A stretch of DNA of 64,000 bases, taken from assembly GCA_964447285.1 (NCBI GenBank), contig CAYURO010000005.1, positions 139,878 through 203,877 of the forward strand. The letters are read 5' to 3'. This stretch comes from CAJBNH01 sp964447285 (GTDB lineage Bacteria > Myxococcota_A > UBA9042). Position numbers and translations under genes: made by a program. Below are positions 6,779 through 14,670 of this stretch, piece after piece. Each line of letters opens with the position of its first letter. Positions within the stretch are counted from its first letter, which is position 1. The notes beneath the pieces were generated by a model. The model saw nothing but the letters and a program-made list of their open reading frames with translations, was not told the origin of the DNA and did no database searches.

Positions 6779-9709
6779 CTATTTGTCGATGCGCCAAGGC
6801 GATTGGAACGCGCGGACCCGCTTGACATAGAGGTCCACGTCTTCGTGGGCGTCGTCGGCGGTCTGCAGTCGCAGCATCTTCGCTCGCTTCTTGCCAACGC
6901 CCTCCGTCGTCTGGCTCACAAACCCGAGCTCGACGAAGATCTTCAGCGCGTTGGACAAGTTGACCTTGCTGACCGACTCCCAGCACTGCACGTCGCCCAG
7001 TTCGAACGCCTTGGACGCCTCGACCTGCACGTAGTCGAGGAAGGCCTTGTCGGTCATGGGCCCCGCCGCCAACGTCCGCAGCCCCCGCGCCATCAGCGCG
7101 TAGGACTCGATGAAGTTCTGCACCAGCTTGGCGTACAGCCGCAGCACCGGCAGGACCGTGGGAGTGACGTGCAGCTTGCCGTCGGCGTCGGGCACCACCC
7201 AGGTTTCCGTCAGCATCCGGTCCAGCGTCTGTTCGTAGCGCGCCTGGAACGAGTCCGGGGGGTAGATGAACTCGAACTTCAGCAAGCGCGACAGGAACTT
7301 GGTCGTGTCGGCCAGATCGCTCGGGGCAATGCCGTCGGTCTGCTCCATCAGCGCGAGTAGACTCGCCGACAGCAGCGCGTCCGGCACGAACAGGTGGATC
7401 ACGTTGTTCTTGTAGTATTCCAGGTGCAGCCGTCCGGCACGCTTGACGACGAACACGTCTTCGCCCTCGAAGGCGCGACGCACAATCCAGCGCGGCTTCT
7501 CGAACATCGTCAGGACCTTGTCGACGATCTCCGCCACTGCCTCGCCCTTCAGCCGTGCGCGGGAAGGGTGCTCGCCCAGCGGGTCGAGGACCGCGCCAGA
7601 GGTCCGCGCCTGATCGAGCATGTCGGCGGTCACCAACTGCTGGCGGCGCGTGCTGAGGGCAGTCTGCAGCGGCCCCGAGAGCACCGCGTGGCGCTGGCTG
7701 GCTTCGTCCAGCAGATAACCCACCCGGGTCAGCAGGTCACCGCGGGAGATGCCTCGCTGGACCTTGGTCAGCAGTACGGCGGCGACCAACGCGGTCGGGG
7801 TGATCACGGCGGCGTCGTTGATCGCGCCCAGGATCTTGTAGCCGCACACTTTGACGGCCCGCTCGAACGCCTTGGCGTCGCGTTCGCCGAGCCGGCCCAG
7901 CGCGCCGTGCTGTTCCAGAAAGTCGTGGGCGTGAATCGGCTTGCCGAACTGGATGCGGATGCGCCCGTACTTGTGCACGAGAACGCTGGTCGCCTTGAGC
8001 ACGTTGCCGACACTTTCCGTCTTCTTCTCGCCGCCTTCGAGCTCCTTGCGGTAGGCATCCCCTTCGATCAGCCGCTCGTAGCCGAAGTTGGCGGGCATCA
8101 GCGCGACGTCCTTCACGGTGCCATCGGCGACCGCCTCGAGAACGTGATTCAGCAGACCCAGCTTGGGCGGCAGCAGCTTGCCGGTGCGGGAGCGGCCACC
8201 CTCCGGGAAGAACTCGATCCAGTGGCCGTCGCGCAGCAATTTGCGGACGTAATGGCGAAAGATCGCGGCGTACACCGGCAGCCCTGCGAAAGACCGGCGC
8301 AGGAAGAACGCGCCACCGCGGCGGAAGATCGACCCCAGCGGGAAGAACGATAGATTCGCGCCAGCAGCGATGTGGGGCGGGATCAGGCCGTTGCGATAGA
8401 ACAGATAGCTGAGCAGCAGGTAGTCCGCGTGGCTTTTGTGACTGGGGACGAGCACCACGGGGTGCTTGCGGCCCTCCTCGCGGATCGACTCGAGGCCCTC
8501 CTCGTCGACCTCAATGCCGTCGTAGATGCGCGCCCACAGCAGCGTCAGCACGAAGCAAAGCGTGCTGACGAGCCACATCTGGAAATTCGCGGCGATCTCG
8601 CGGATGTAATCAAACGCCTCGGCCTGCAGCGCCTCGACCGGCCGCTGCTGCTGCTCTGCGAAGTGCCGCAGGTCGGCGGCGACCTCGGCGTCCTCGAGCA
8701 TCTCGCGCGTCACCTGATGCACGGGCTTGGTCGGCACGCCGCAGATGATGCGCTGCTCGGCCTTGAAACTGGCGATGATGCGGACGCGCAGGACTTCGGC
8801 CAGCAGGGCGTCGTCGGTGATGTGTTGCTCGTCCTCCAGGAACGCGCGCACGTCGACGGGCTGGCCACCCTGCACAAACGCTCGCCGGAAGTTCAGCAGG
8901 AAGGAGAACAACTTGCGCAGACGACCCGGTGCCTGGGGGTCCCCGAAGAACTCGTCGATGATGCTGGTGCGGCTCTTCTCGGGGTTGCGGTGCCACACGA
9001 GCACCTGGGGCAGCACGATGATCGGAAAGTCGACCTCGCGCTGGGCCTCGATCAGCTCGCGCAGATACGGCACCTGCGGCCGCGGCGTGACGAAATCGAG
9101 CAGCGAGAAGCCCTGCCGCAAGAACAACAGCACGGCGTTGCGACGGCGCAAGTGGGCGCGCATCACGGTCGGGTCGGGCAGGCTTGGGCGGCGCAGCACG
9201 AAGCGGCGCACGAAGTGCAGAAACACCCGACGCCACGGCTGGAAGAAGGTCGTGGACACCCCGTTCGCGAACTTGGCGATCGGCGCGTGGCCTCGCAACA
9301 GCGCGTAATTGAAGTACAGGTAGTCCAGCAGGCTGATGCTATGCAGCGTATAGACGATCGCCCCTTCCTTGGCGTGGGTGGCGATCTCGCTGGTCAACCT
9401 GGGGGCGAACTGCACCGGCGAGAAGAAGAGCTTCGCGAACAAACGCAGCCACATGCCCAGTCTGGGCACCATCGCCGAGGGGTGGTTCAGCTGCGAGGGC
9501 GTCAGGCCGTCGTGCACCACCGGGGCAAGCTGCGAAGGCAGCAGGCGGAACTGGCCCGTGTCGGTCACGGCGCGGGGCTGCCGCGTTTTCGCCGGCATCG
9601 GCAGCTCGGCGTTGGCCGCGAGGGGGGCGGCGGTCGGCTCGGCGGGCGCTGCGTCTTGCGGCGGATTCTGGCTGGCGCCCGGTTGCGCGGCGTCGGTTGG
9701 CGTGGTCAT
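6779..9709 (-). CDS. plsB: Glycerol-3-phosphate acyltransferase, PlsB-like
   Basis: 976 residues, somewhat longer than E. coli PlsB (807). The acyltransferase core carries the HX4D catalytic motif (His424 to Asp429 in HKSHAD), followed by LLLSYLFYRNGLIPPHIAAG, IFRRGGAFF and the EGGRSRTGK block (from Glu503), all characteristic of PlsB. PlsB transfers an acyl group to position 1 of glycerol-3-phosphate, the first step of phospholipid synthesis at the inner membrane. The first 45 residues are Ala/Pro rich. I chose the ATG at 9707-9709, which follows GGGGAG; the frame is open to 9898, but that part is low-complexity and would overlap the divergent gene. Symbol assigned by family similarity; a related long acyltransferase is possible. 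Confidence 0.85.
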   Translation of the reverse strand: MTTPTDAAQPGASQNPPQDAAPAEPTAAPLAANAELPMPAKTRQPRAVTDTGQFRLLPSQLAPVVHDGLTPSQLNHPSAMVPRLGMWLRLFAKLFFSPVQFAPRLTSEIATHAKEGAIVYTLHSISLLDYLYFNYALLRGHAPIAKFANGVSTTFFQPWRRVFLHFVRRFVLRRPSLPDPTVMRAHLRRRNAVLLFLRQGFSLLDFVTPRPQVPYLRELIEAQREVDFPIIVLPQVLVWHRNPEKSRTSIIDEFFGDPQAPGRLRKLFSFLLNFRRAFVQGGQPVDVRAFLEDEQHITDDALLAEVLRVRIIASFKAEQRIICGVPTKPVHQVTREMLEDAEVAADLRHFAEQQQRPVEALQAEAFDYIREIAANFQMWLVSTLCFVLTLLWARIYDGIEVDEEGLESIREEGRKHPVVLVPSHKSHADYLLLSYLFYRNGLIPPHIAAGANLSFFPLGSIFRRGGAFFLRRSFAGLPVYAAIFRHYVRKLLRDGHWIEFFPEGGRSRTGKLLPPKLGLLNHVLEAVADGTVKDVALMPANFGYERLIEGDAYRKELEGGEKKTESVGNVLKATSVLVHKYGRIRIQFGKPIHAHDFLEQHGALGRLGERDAKAFERAVKVCGYKILGAINDAAVITPTALVAAVLLTKVQRGISRGDLLTRVGYLLDEASQRHAVLSGPLQTALSTRRQQLVTADMLDQARTSGAVLDPLGEHPSRARLKGEAVAEIVDKVLTMFEKPRWIVRRAFEGEDVFVVKRAGRLHLEYYKNNVIHLFVPDALLSASLLALMEQTDGIAPSDLADTTKFLSRLLKFEFIYPPDSFQARYEQTLDRMLTETWVVPDADGKLHVTPTVLPVLRLYAKLVQNFIESYALMARGLRTLAAGPMTDKAFLDYVQVEASKAFELGDVQCWESVSKVNLSNALKIFVELGFVSQTTEGVGKKRAKMLRLQTADDAHEDVDLYVKRVRAFQSPWRIDK

Positions 9710-9866
9710 GTGCGTGGCTCCCCGGGGGCGGCATGCTGGCCCGGCGTCGGGCAAAACGCAAGGCGGGACGGCGGGCTGCGGCCGGTGACGGCGGGACGAT
9801 GTGACGCAGGCGGCGGCTTCGGGTACAACCCCGGCCACCGCGGAAGGCCGGCGGGAGGCAGAGGCG

Positions 9867-10823
9867 ATGGTCGAGGTCCGCAGCGAGATCCACGGCATTC
9901 GAGCGCGCGGCGGGGTTTACGTTCCGGCGGCCCGGCTGTGGCTCGACGGAGAAGCTCCGCAAGGGCTGCGGTTCCTGGCCGAGTTGGACGAGCGGTCGCG
10001 CGGCAGCCGTCGCAGGGTGTGCAGTGCACCTCTGGCCGAGCTGCTGCCGGCGACCGCGACGCGGCCGCTTGCCGTCCCCTACGCCCGACCGTTTCAGCTG
10101 GGTCGCATTGCGGTTGAGTTGTTGCCGGCGGGCTCATCGCCGGGTTCGGCCATGCTGCGGGCGCATCTGGATGGTCGAGCGGTGCTGTTCGCGGGTCCCG
10201 CTAGACTGGACACCGCACCGACCGCTGAGCCGATTGCGTGGCGTGACGCCGACATCTTGGTCCTTGACGCGACCTTGGCCGAACGTGCGTTACCTGGCCC
10301 GGCCGGGCTGGCGCCTGAGGTCGATGCGGCCGTGGCCCACACGGCGGTCTTCGGTCGGCTCGATTGGGTATTCGCCACGGCAACAGTCGCCCTGGACGCC
10401 CTGACGCTGGTGGGCGGTCGGGTTCCCGTCACCCTCAGCCCACGGCTCACACGGCTTGCCGGTCGGTATATCGCCGCGGGTCGCCGATTGCCCGCCGCCC
10501 GCAACACCGGTAGACGTCACGCGAACGCGGGGCTGACCCTGCGCATCGAGTCCGACGTTGCCGCAGCCCTGCCCGTGCAAGGTGATAGGTGGCTCGCGGC
10601 AGAGGACGTCGGAACGCAGGCGTTGGCGGCGGTCGGGGCCACTCGGGGGTTCGCGGTGTCCCGGCGTGCTGCGGGAGCGGATCTGGACGCGCTGGCACTG
10701 GCAAGCGGCGCGGCCGTTGTCGTCGCCACCGGGGCGGGAGCGGCGGCGTTCTGCGCGAGGTTGCAGGCGCAAGGCGTGCGCTGTGTGCACCTGTTGGCAG
10801 ACGGACAATTGCCCTTGATGTGA
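9867..10823 (+). CDS. Metallo-beta-lactamase-fold exonuclease homologue lacking zinc ligands
   Basis: 318 residues from an ATG after GGGAGG. The sequence follows, segment by segment, the mRNA-3'-end-processing/ligase-associated exonuclease branch of the MBL fold: GVYVPAARLWLDG at the N terminus, then YARPFQLGRIAVELLPAG, PGSAMLRAHLDGRAVLFAG, TAEP, and DADILVLDATLAE. The metal ligands are gone, however. There is no HxHxDH motif (the aligned stretch reads LAELDERS), the usual GHxxGSA reads SSPGSA, and the usual TGD reads AGP. It is probably a non-catalytic member of the family, or degraded, although the frame is intact. It starts 157 nt from the divergent plsB and is followed after 48 nt by a DAG-kinase-family gene. 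Confidence 0.65.
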   Translation: MVEVRSEIHGIRARGGVYVPAARLWLDGEAPQGLRFLAELDERSRGSRRRVCSAPLAELLPATATRPLAVPYARPFQLGRIAVELLPAGSSPGSAMLRAHLDGRAVLFAGPARLDTAPTAEPIAWRDADILVLDATLAERALPGPAGLAPEVDAAVAHTAVFGRLDWVFATATVALDALTLVGGRVPVTLSPRLTRLAGRYIAAGRRLPAARNTGRRHANAGLTLRIESDVAAALPVQGDRWLAAEDVGTQALAAVGATRGFAVSRRAAGADLDALALASGAAVVVATGAGAAAFCARLQAQGVRCVHLLADGQLPLM

Positions 10824-10871
10824 AACGACTTGTGATGGGTCACCCGAGACACGGGACCCAGGAGAGCTGCC

Positions 10872-11927
10872 GTGGCGAACCCTCCCCTCATCGGCGTGAT
10901 CACCAATCCGAATTCCAAAAAAAACCGCATGAATCCAACCAGGTTCGACCGGATGCGGGAGATCGTCGACGGGCTGGGGCTGGTGCGCCGGACCCACCAC
11001 ACGGGCGAAATTGCCGACGTCGTGCGCGACTTTCTGGACCAGAAGATCCCGTACTGGGTGGCGGACGGCGGCGACGGTGCGTTTCACTGGCTGATCAACG
11101 TCGTCGTGCAGGTGCTGAAGGAGCGCGGTGGTCGGGACACGATGCCTGCGATCATGCCCACCAACGCGGGCACCATCGACTTCTTGGGACGCAAGTGCGG
11201 TGTCATCGGCCACGCCGAGCCCCTGTTGGCCACCCTATGCGAGCGGGTGCGACGCGGCGGGGTGCCCGAGATCGTGACCATCGACAGTCTGCTGATCCGT
11301 GGCGTGCAGGGACCGGCCAGCGACTGGCCCGGACGGCCGTTCGAGAAGATCGGCTTTGCGGTGGCAGCGGCGGGCGTAGGTCAGCGTTTCTTCGACAAAT
11401 TCTATGCGCACGAGAACCAAGGGCCCACAGGTATCGTCGAGGTGGTCTCGCGCATCGTCGGCTCGATGGCGTCGCAGACACCGGGGTTCGAGCGCGTCCC
11501 GATTCCGGCGGCCTGGCGCTACTACGCCGAGACGGTGTTCGAGCAGATCCCGCTCGACGTGTGGATCGACGACAGGAAGCTGCCGATGCGGACGTTTCGC
11601 GCCGTCAACGTGGGGTCGATCGACATCAACCTCAAGGGCGTGTTTCGCCTGTTCCCCTACGCCGCCGACCCGGGCGTGCTGCATCTGCAGGCCGGTAACC
11701 CGTCGTTTGCTGAGGTGCTGGTGAACCTGCCCAAGCTGGCTGTCGGTCGCAAGCTCTCGCTCGACTCGCTGTACGACGGCCCTGGCCAGCACCTGAGGGC
11801 CGTGGCGCGCGACGGGGCGCACATCGACCCCGTGATCGACGGCGAGCTGTTCTACGGGCTATCCGAGATCGACATCACGCGCGGGCCGGAGGTGCGGGTG
11901 GTGAAGATCGAGGCCGGAAAGCCCTGA
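10872..11927 (+). CDS. Diacylglycerol kinase-family lipid kinase
   Basis: 351 residues. N-terminal DAGK catalytic domain: GVITNPNSKKN at the start, the nucleotide-binding GGDGA motif near residue 65, and PTNAGTIDFLG near residue 100 where the family has P-x-GT-x-N/D-hh. The C-terminal beta-rich half (INLKGVFRLFPYA, then VIDGELF near the end) fits the second domain of YegS/DgkB-type lipid kinases. These enzymes phosphorylate diacylglycerol, sphingosine-like or related lipids; the substrate cannot be read from sequence. It starts with GTG after CAGGAG. Its position behind the MBL-like gene and near plsB suggests a lipid-metabolism neighbourhood (inference). Confidence 0.83.
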   Translation: MANPPLIGVITNPNSKKNRMNPTRFDRMREIVDGLGLVRRTHHTGEIADVVRDFLDQKIPYWVADGGDGAFHWLINVVVQVLKERGGRDTMPAIMPTNAGTIDFLGRKCGVIGHAEPLLATLCERVRRGGVPEIVTIDSLLIRGVQGPASDWPGRPFEKIGFAVAAAGVGQRFFDKFYAHENQGPTGIVEVVSRIVGSMASQTPGFERVPIPAAWRYYAETVFEQIPLDVWIDDRKLPMRTFRAVNVGSIDINLKGVFRLFPYAADPGVLHLQAGNPSFAEVLVNLPKLAVGRKLSLDSLYDGPGQHLRAVARDGAHIDPVIDGELFYGLSEIDITRGPEVRVVKIEAGKP

Positions 11928-11963
11928 CGCGAAAGGTCGTTGTGTCGTCCCTCGCGCACCCCG

Positions 11964-13481
11964 TCACTTCGCCTTCGGGTCCAGCAGGTCGCGCAGCCGG
12001 TCACCCAGCAGGTTCCAACTCCACGACGTAAACGCCAGCGCAAGGGTCGGTGCCAGCAGCAGCCATGGCCGCAGCGTCATCACCCGCGTCCCTTCGGCGA
12101 TCAGCGTTCCCCAGCTGGCTTGAGGCGGCTGCACCCCAAGGCCCAGGTAGCTCAGGAAGGCCTCCTCCAACACGATCGCCGGGATTCCCAGCAGCGCATA
12201 GGCCAAGATCGGACCCCACGCGTGCGGCAGGATGTGGCGGTACAGGATGCGGGCGGGACCAATCCCGGCAGCGACGGCGGCTTGCACGAACGGCTGCTCG
12301 CGCAGGCTGCGGACCTGGGCGCGCACCAGCCGGGCCATGCCCAGCCACGACAACGCCCCCAACGCCAGAAACAAGTGCAGGGTGGACCGGCCGAACAGCA
12401 CCAGCAGCATCACGATCACGAACAGGAAGGGCAGGCCGTACAGCACATCCAGGGCGCGCATCAACAGCCCGTCCCACCGCCGCCCCGCCACGCCGGCCAA
12501 CGCGCCGTACGAGACGCCCAGTAGCAGCGCCACCAGCGCCGCAAGGAGCCCCACGCCCAGCGACACCCGGGCGCCGTGTAGCAGCCGCGCCAGCACGTCG
12601 CGGCCTTTCTGGTCCGCACCGAGCCAGTAGGTGCGCAGACGGGGGAGGCCGGGGAATTCCGCAGGCGAGATGACGAGATCGCTGTTGTCGTCGTGGTTGC
12701 GCAACAGGTGCGCGGCCGAGAACTGGGAGGCGCGTGTCGACAAGGCGATCTCGTCGCGGGTCGCCAAGCCGTCGCCGTTCGCGTCCAGCCGGGCAAACGC
12801 AAAGGGACCCAACAGCCGTAGGTCCTGCACCGCGTGGGCCGTACTCTGGTCGGTGAACGCCTTGATCTCGTTTGGGTATTCGTGGACGTTCAGGGCGCCG
12901 TCGGGGGCGGACGCGGCCGGGTCAGGGGGCGCAAGGCCGTTACCGCGATCAAAGTCGTCGAGCAGGAAGGCATAGAACCGCTCCGCCGGGGCCAGTCGGT
13001 CCAACTCGGGGCAGCGGACCTCGCCGGCAAAGGCGGCCATCACCGCCTGCAGTGGAACTCGCGAGGCGCTGGGCCAGGTTGCGTCCTGCGACCGGAGCAC
13101 GCGATCGAGCAGGTCACGGGCGGCTTGCGGGTGCGTCGACAGCGTCGGGTCCATGACGACGCGACAGCGCAGCAGTCCGTCGCCGTCCAAGTCCACCTGG
13201 CGAAACGCGGTTTTGTCGCCGTCGTACGCCAGGTGGTCGCGACCGACCACACGCGTGCCGGGCGGGGCAAACGATGCAGACAGGTGCTGTTCGTTGGGAG
13301 AAAGCCCAAGCAGGAATGCGGAGATCCACGGTGCCGCCAGGGCCGCCAGGGCCATCGTCACACACACCGCCAGCCCAACCCGCGCCGACGGGGCCTGCAG
13401 CAGCCGTGCGAGCCGCCGCCCCCCCCGCAAGGTCCCGGGGCGGATCGAGGCGGCCAGTGTGGGGAGGCTCTGCAGGCTCAA
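11964..13481 (-). CDS. OppC/DppC-type ABC permease with EF-hand insertion
   Basis: 505 residues against about 300 for ordinary OppC. The start is a TTG at 13479-13481 with GGAG 6 nt upstream; the frame is open to 13571, which would overlap the upstream permease. TM1 is at about 36-58. The permease core resumes at YWLGADQKGRDVLARLLHGAR (286-305) and has the EAA loop (AAVAAGIGPARILYRHILPHA) and five further membrane segments. Between them, residues about 75-285 form an extra periplasmic domain with EF-hand-like calcium loops. DANGDGLATRDE (233-244) and DDNSDLVISPAE (264-275) have acidic or Asn residues at loop positions 1, 3, 5 and Glu at 12; DLDGDG (97-102) is a partial third. It is the last gene of the binding protein-OppB-OppC operon. 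No ATPase gene is adjacent. Confidence 0.85.
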   Translation of the reverse strand: MSLQSLPTLAASIRPGTLRGGRRLARLLQAPSARVGLAVCVTMALAALAAPWISAFLLGLSPNEQHLSASFAPPGTRVVGRDHLAYDGDKTAFRQVDLDGDGLLRCRVVMDPTLSTHPQAARDLLDRVLRSQDATWPSASRVPLQAVMAAFAGEVRCPELDRLAPAERFYAFLLDDFDRGNGLAPPDPAASAPDGALNVHEYPNEIKAFTDQSTAHAVQDLRLLGPFAFARLDANGDGLATRDEIALSTRASQFSAAHLLRNHDDNSDLVISPAEFPGLPRLRTYWLGADQKGRDVLARLLHGARVSLGVGLLAALVALLLGVSYGALAGVAGRRWDGLLMRALDVLYGLPFLFVIVMLLVLFGRSTLHLFLALGALSWLGMARLVRAQVRSLREQPFVQAAVAAGIGPARILYRHILPHAWGPILAYALLGIPAIVLEEAFLSYLGLGVQPPQASWGTLIAEGTRVMTLRPWLLLAPTLALAFTSWSWNLLGDRLRDLLDPKAK

Positions 13482-13515
13482 ACAAAACTCCTGTGTAGTG
13501 TAGCGTTGTTGCTGG

Positions 13516-14670
13516 TCATGGTGCGCGTCGCAGCCGTGGGTCCAGCGCGGCGCACGCCACGTCAACTGCAAGGTTGGCGAGGATGAGCCCCGTGGCGTAC
13601 AGCAGCACGGCGCCCAGCACGAGCGGCAGGTCCCGGTTCAGCGCCGCCGTGACGAACACGTCGCCCATGCCCGGCACGGCGAACACCCGCTCGACCACGA
13701 CGGACCCCGCCGCCAGACCCGCCAATGCCGGCCCCAAGAAGGCGACCACGGGCACCAGAGCGCCGCGCAGGGCGTGACGCACGACCACTTGTCGCTCCGA
13801 CAGACCACGCGCGCGTGCGGCGCGGACCCACGGCTCGCCAAGGACGTCCAGCAGCCCGGCGCGCGTCAGGCGGGCGAACCATGCGGCGTAGACCAGCGCC
13901 AGCGTCACGACGGGCAAGATCTTGGGTTGCAGGTGTTGCCACGAGAACGCAAACGGCTCCCAGCCACCCCACGGCAACCACTGCAGCCACACGCCGAACA
14001 CGACCAGCAGCACGGGCGCCAGCACCAGCGTCGACATCGACACGATGGCCAGCGCCGATGCGGTCGTCACGTGGTCCAGCCAGGAGTGCGGCCGCAGTGC
14101 CGTCCAAGCGCCCAAGGGCACGCCCACCAGCAGCGCCAGGCCTAGCGCCAGCAGCGCGAGCTCCAGCGACACCGGTGCCGCATCGCCCAGTTGCTCGACG
14201 ACCGTGCGCGAGCCCTCTGACGCATACGTCACGCCAAGGTCGCCGGTGGCCCAGCTCGTCAACGTGGCCAGGTACTGCTGCGGCCACGAGGTCTCGTGCA
14301 CCAGCAGCGTGTCGCCCGTCCGCAGCACGCGCCCCGGCTGGCCGACCACCTGCACGACCGTCATGTCCCGAGGCGCCCGCACCAGAGTCTGGCTGTTGTC
14401 GGACAGCCGCAGCTGCGCCAGCACCGTCCCTTGGGAAACCGATTGACCGACACGGACTTGGAAGTGGTCGAGGATTCCCGCGACTGGACTCGGCATCGCC
14501 ACGGCCAGACCGAACGAGCGACTCAGGTGGGCGCGCACTGCGTCGGGCAGGGGCTTGGTGCCGTCGAACGGACCACCGGGCGTCAACCGTACCAACACAA
14601 ACGTCAGCGTTGCCACCACCCACAGGGTCACGACACCCTGCAGCAACCGTCGCAGCACGAAGGGGGTCAT
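13516..14670 (-). CDS. OppB/DppB-type ABC permease with barrel-sandwich insertion
   Basis: 384 residues. Starts with the typical OppB signature (FVLRRLLQGVVTLWVVATLTFVLVRLTPGGPF, TM1 about 10-28) and ends with five membrane segments and the EAA loop (WVRAARARGLSERQVVVRHALRGALVP). In the first periplasmic loop, residues 59-127 replace usual OppB sequence by a biotinyl/lipoyl-like hybrid motif. The first half reads SPVAGILDHFQVRVGQSVSQG and the second RAPRDMTVVQVVGQPGRVLRTGD, as in HlyD-type adaptors and carboxylase carrier domains. No modifiable Lys is at the expected turn. The start ATG overlaps the stop of the binding-protein gene (ATGA), so translation is coupled. The function is peptide or similar solute import across the inner membrane. 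Confidence 0.86.
   Translation of the reverse strand: MTPFVLRRLLQGVVTLWVVATLTFVLVRLTPGGPFDGTKPLPDAVRAHLSRSFGLAVAMPSPVAGILDHFQVRVGQSVSQGTVLAQLRLSDNSQTLVRAPRDMTVVQVVGQPGRVLRTGDTLLVHETSWPQQYLATLTSWATGDLGVTYASEGSRTVVEQLGDAAPVSLELALLALGLALLVGVPLGAWTALRPHSWLDHVTTASALAIVSMSTLVLAPVLLVVFGVWLQWLPWGGWEPFAFSWQHLQPKILPVVTLALVYAAWFARLTRAGLLDVLGEPWVRAARARGLSERQVVVRHALRGALVPVVAFLGPALAGLAAGSVVVERVFAVPGMGDVFVTAALNRDLPLVLGAVLLYATGLILANLAVDVACAALDPRLRRAP

Noticed and set aside
10827..10845. CRP-like text TGTGATGGGTCAC before the DAG-kinase gene
   Set aside because: The gap between half-sites is 4 bp instead of 6, and no promoter is positioned with it.
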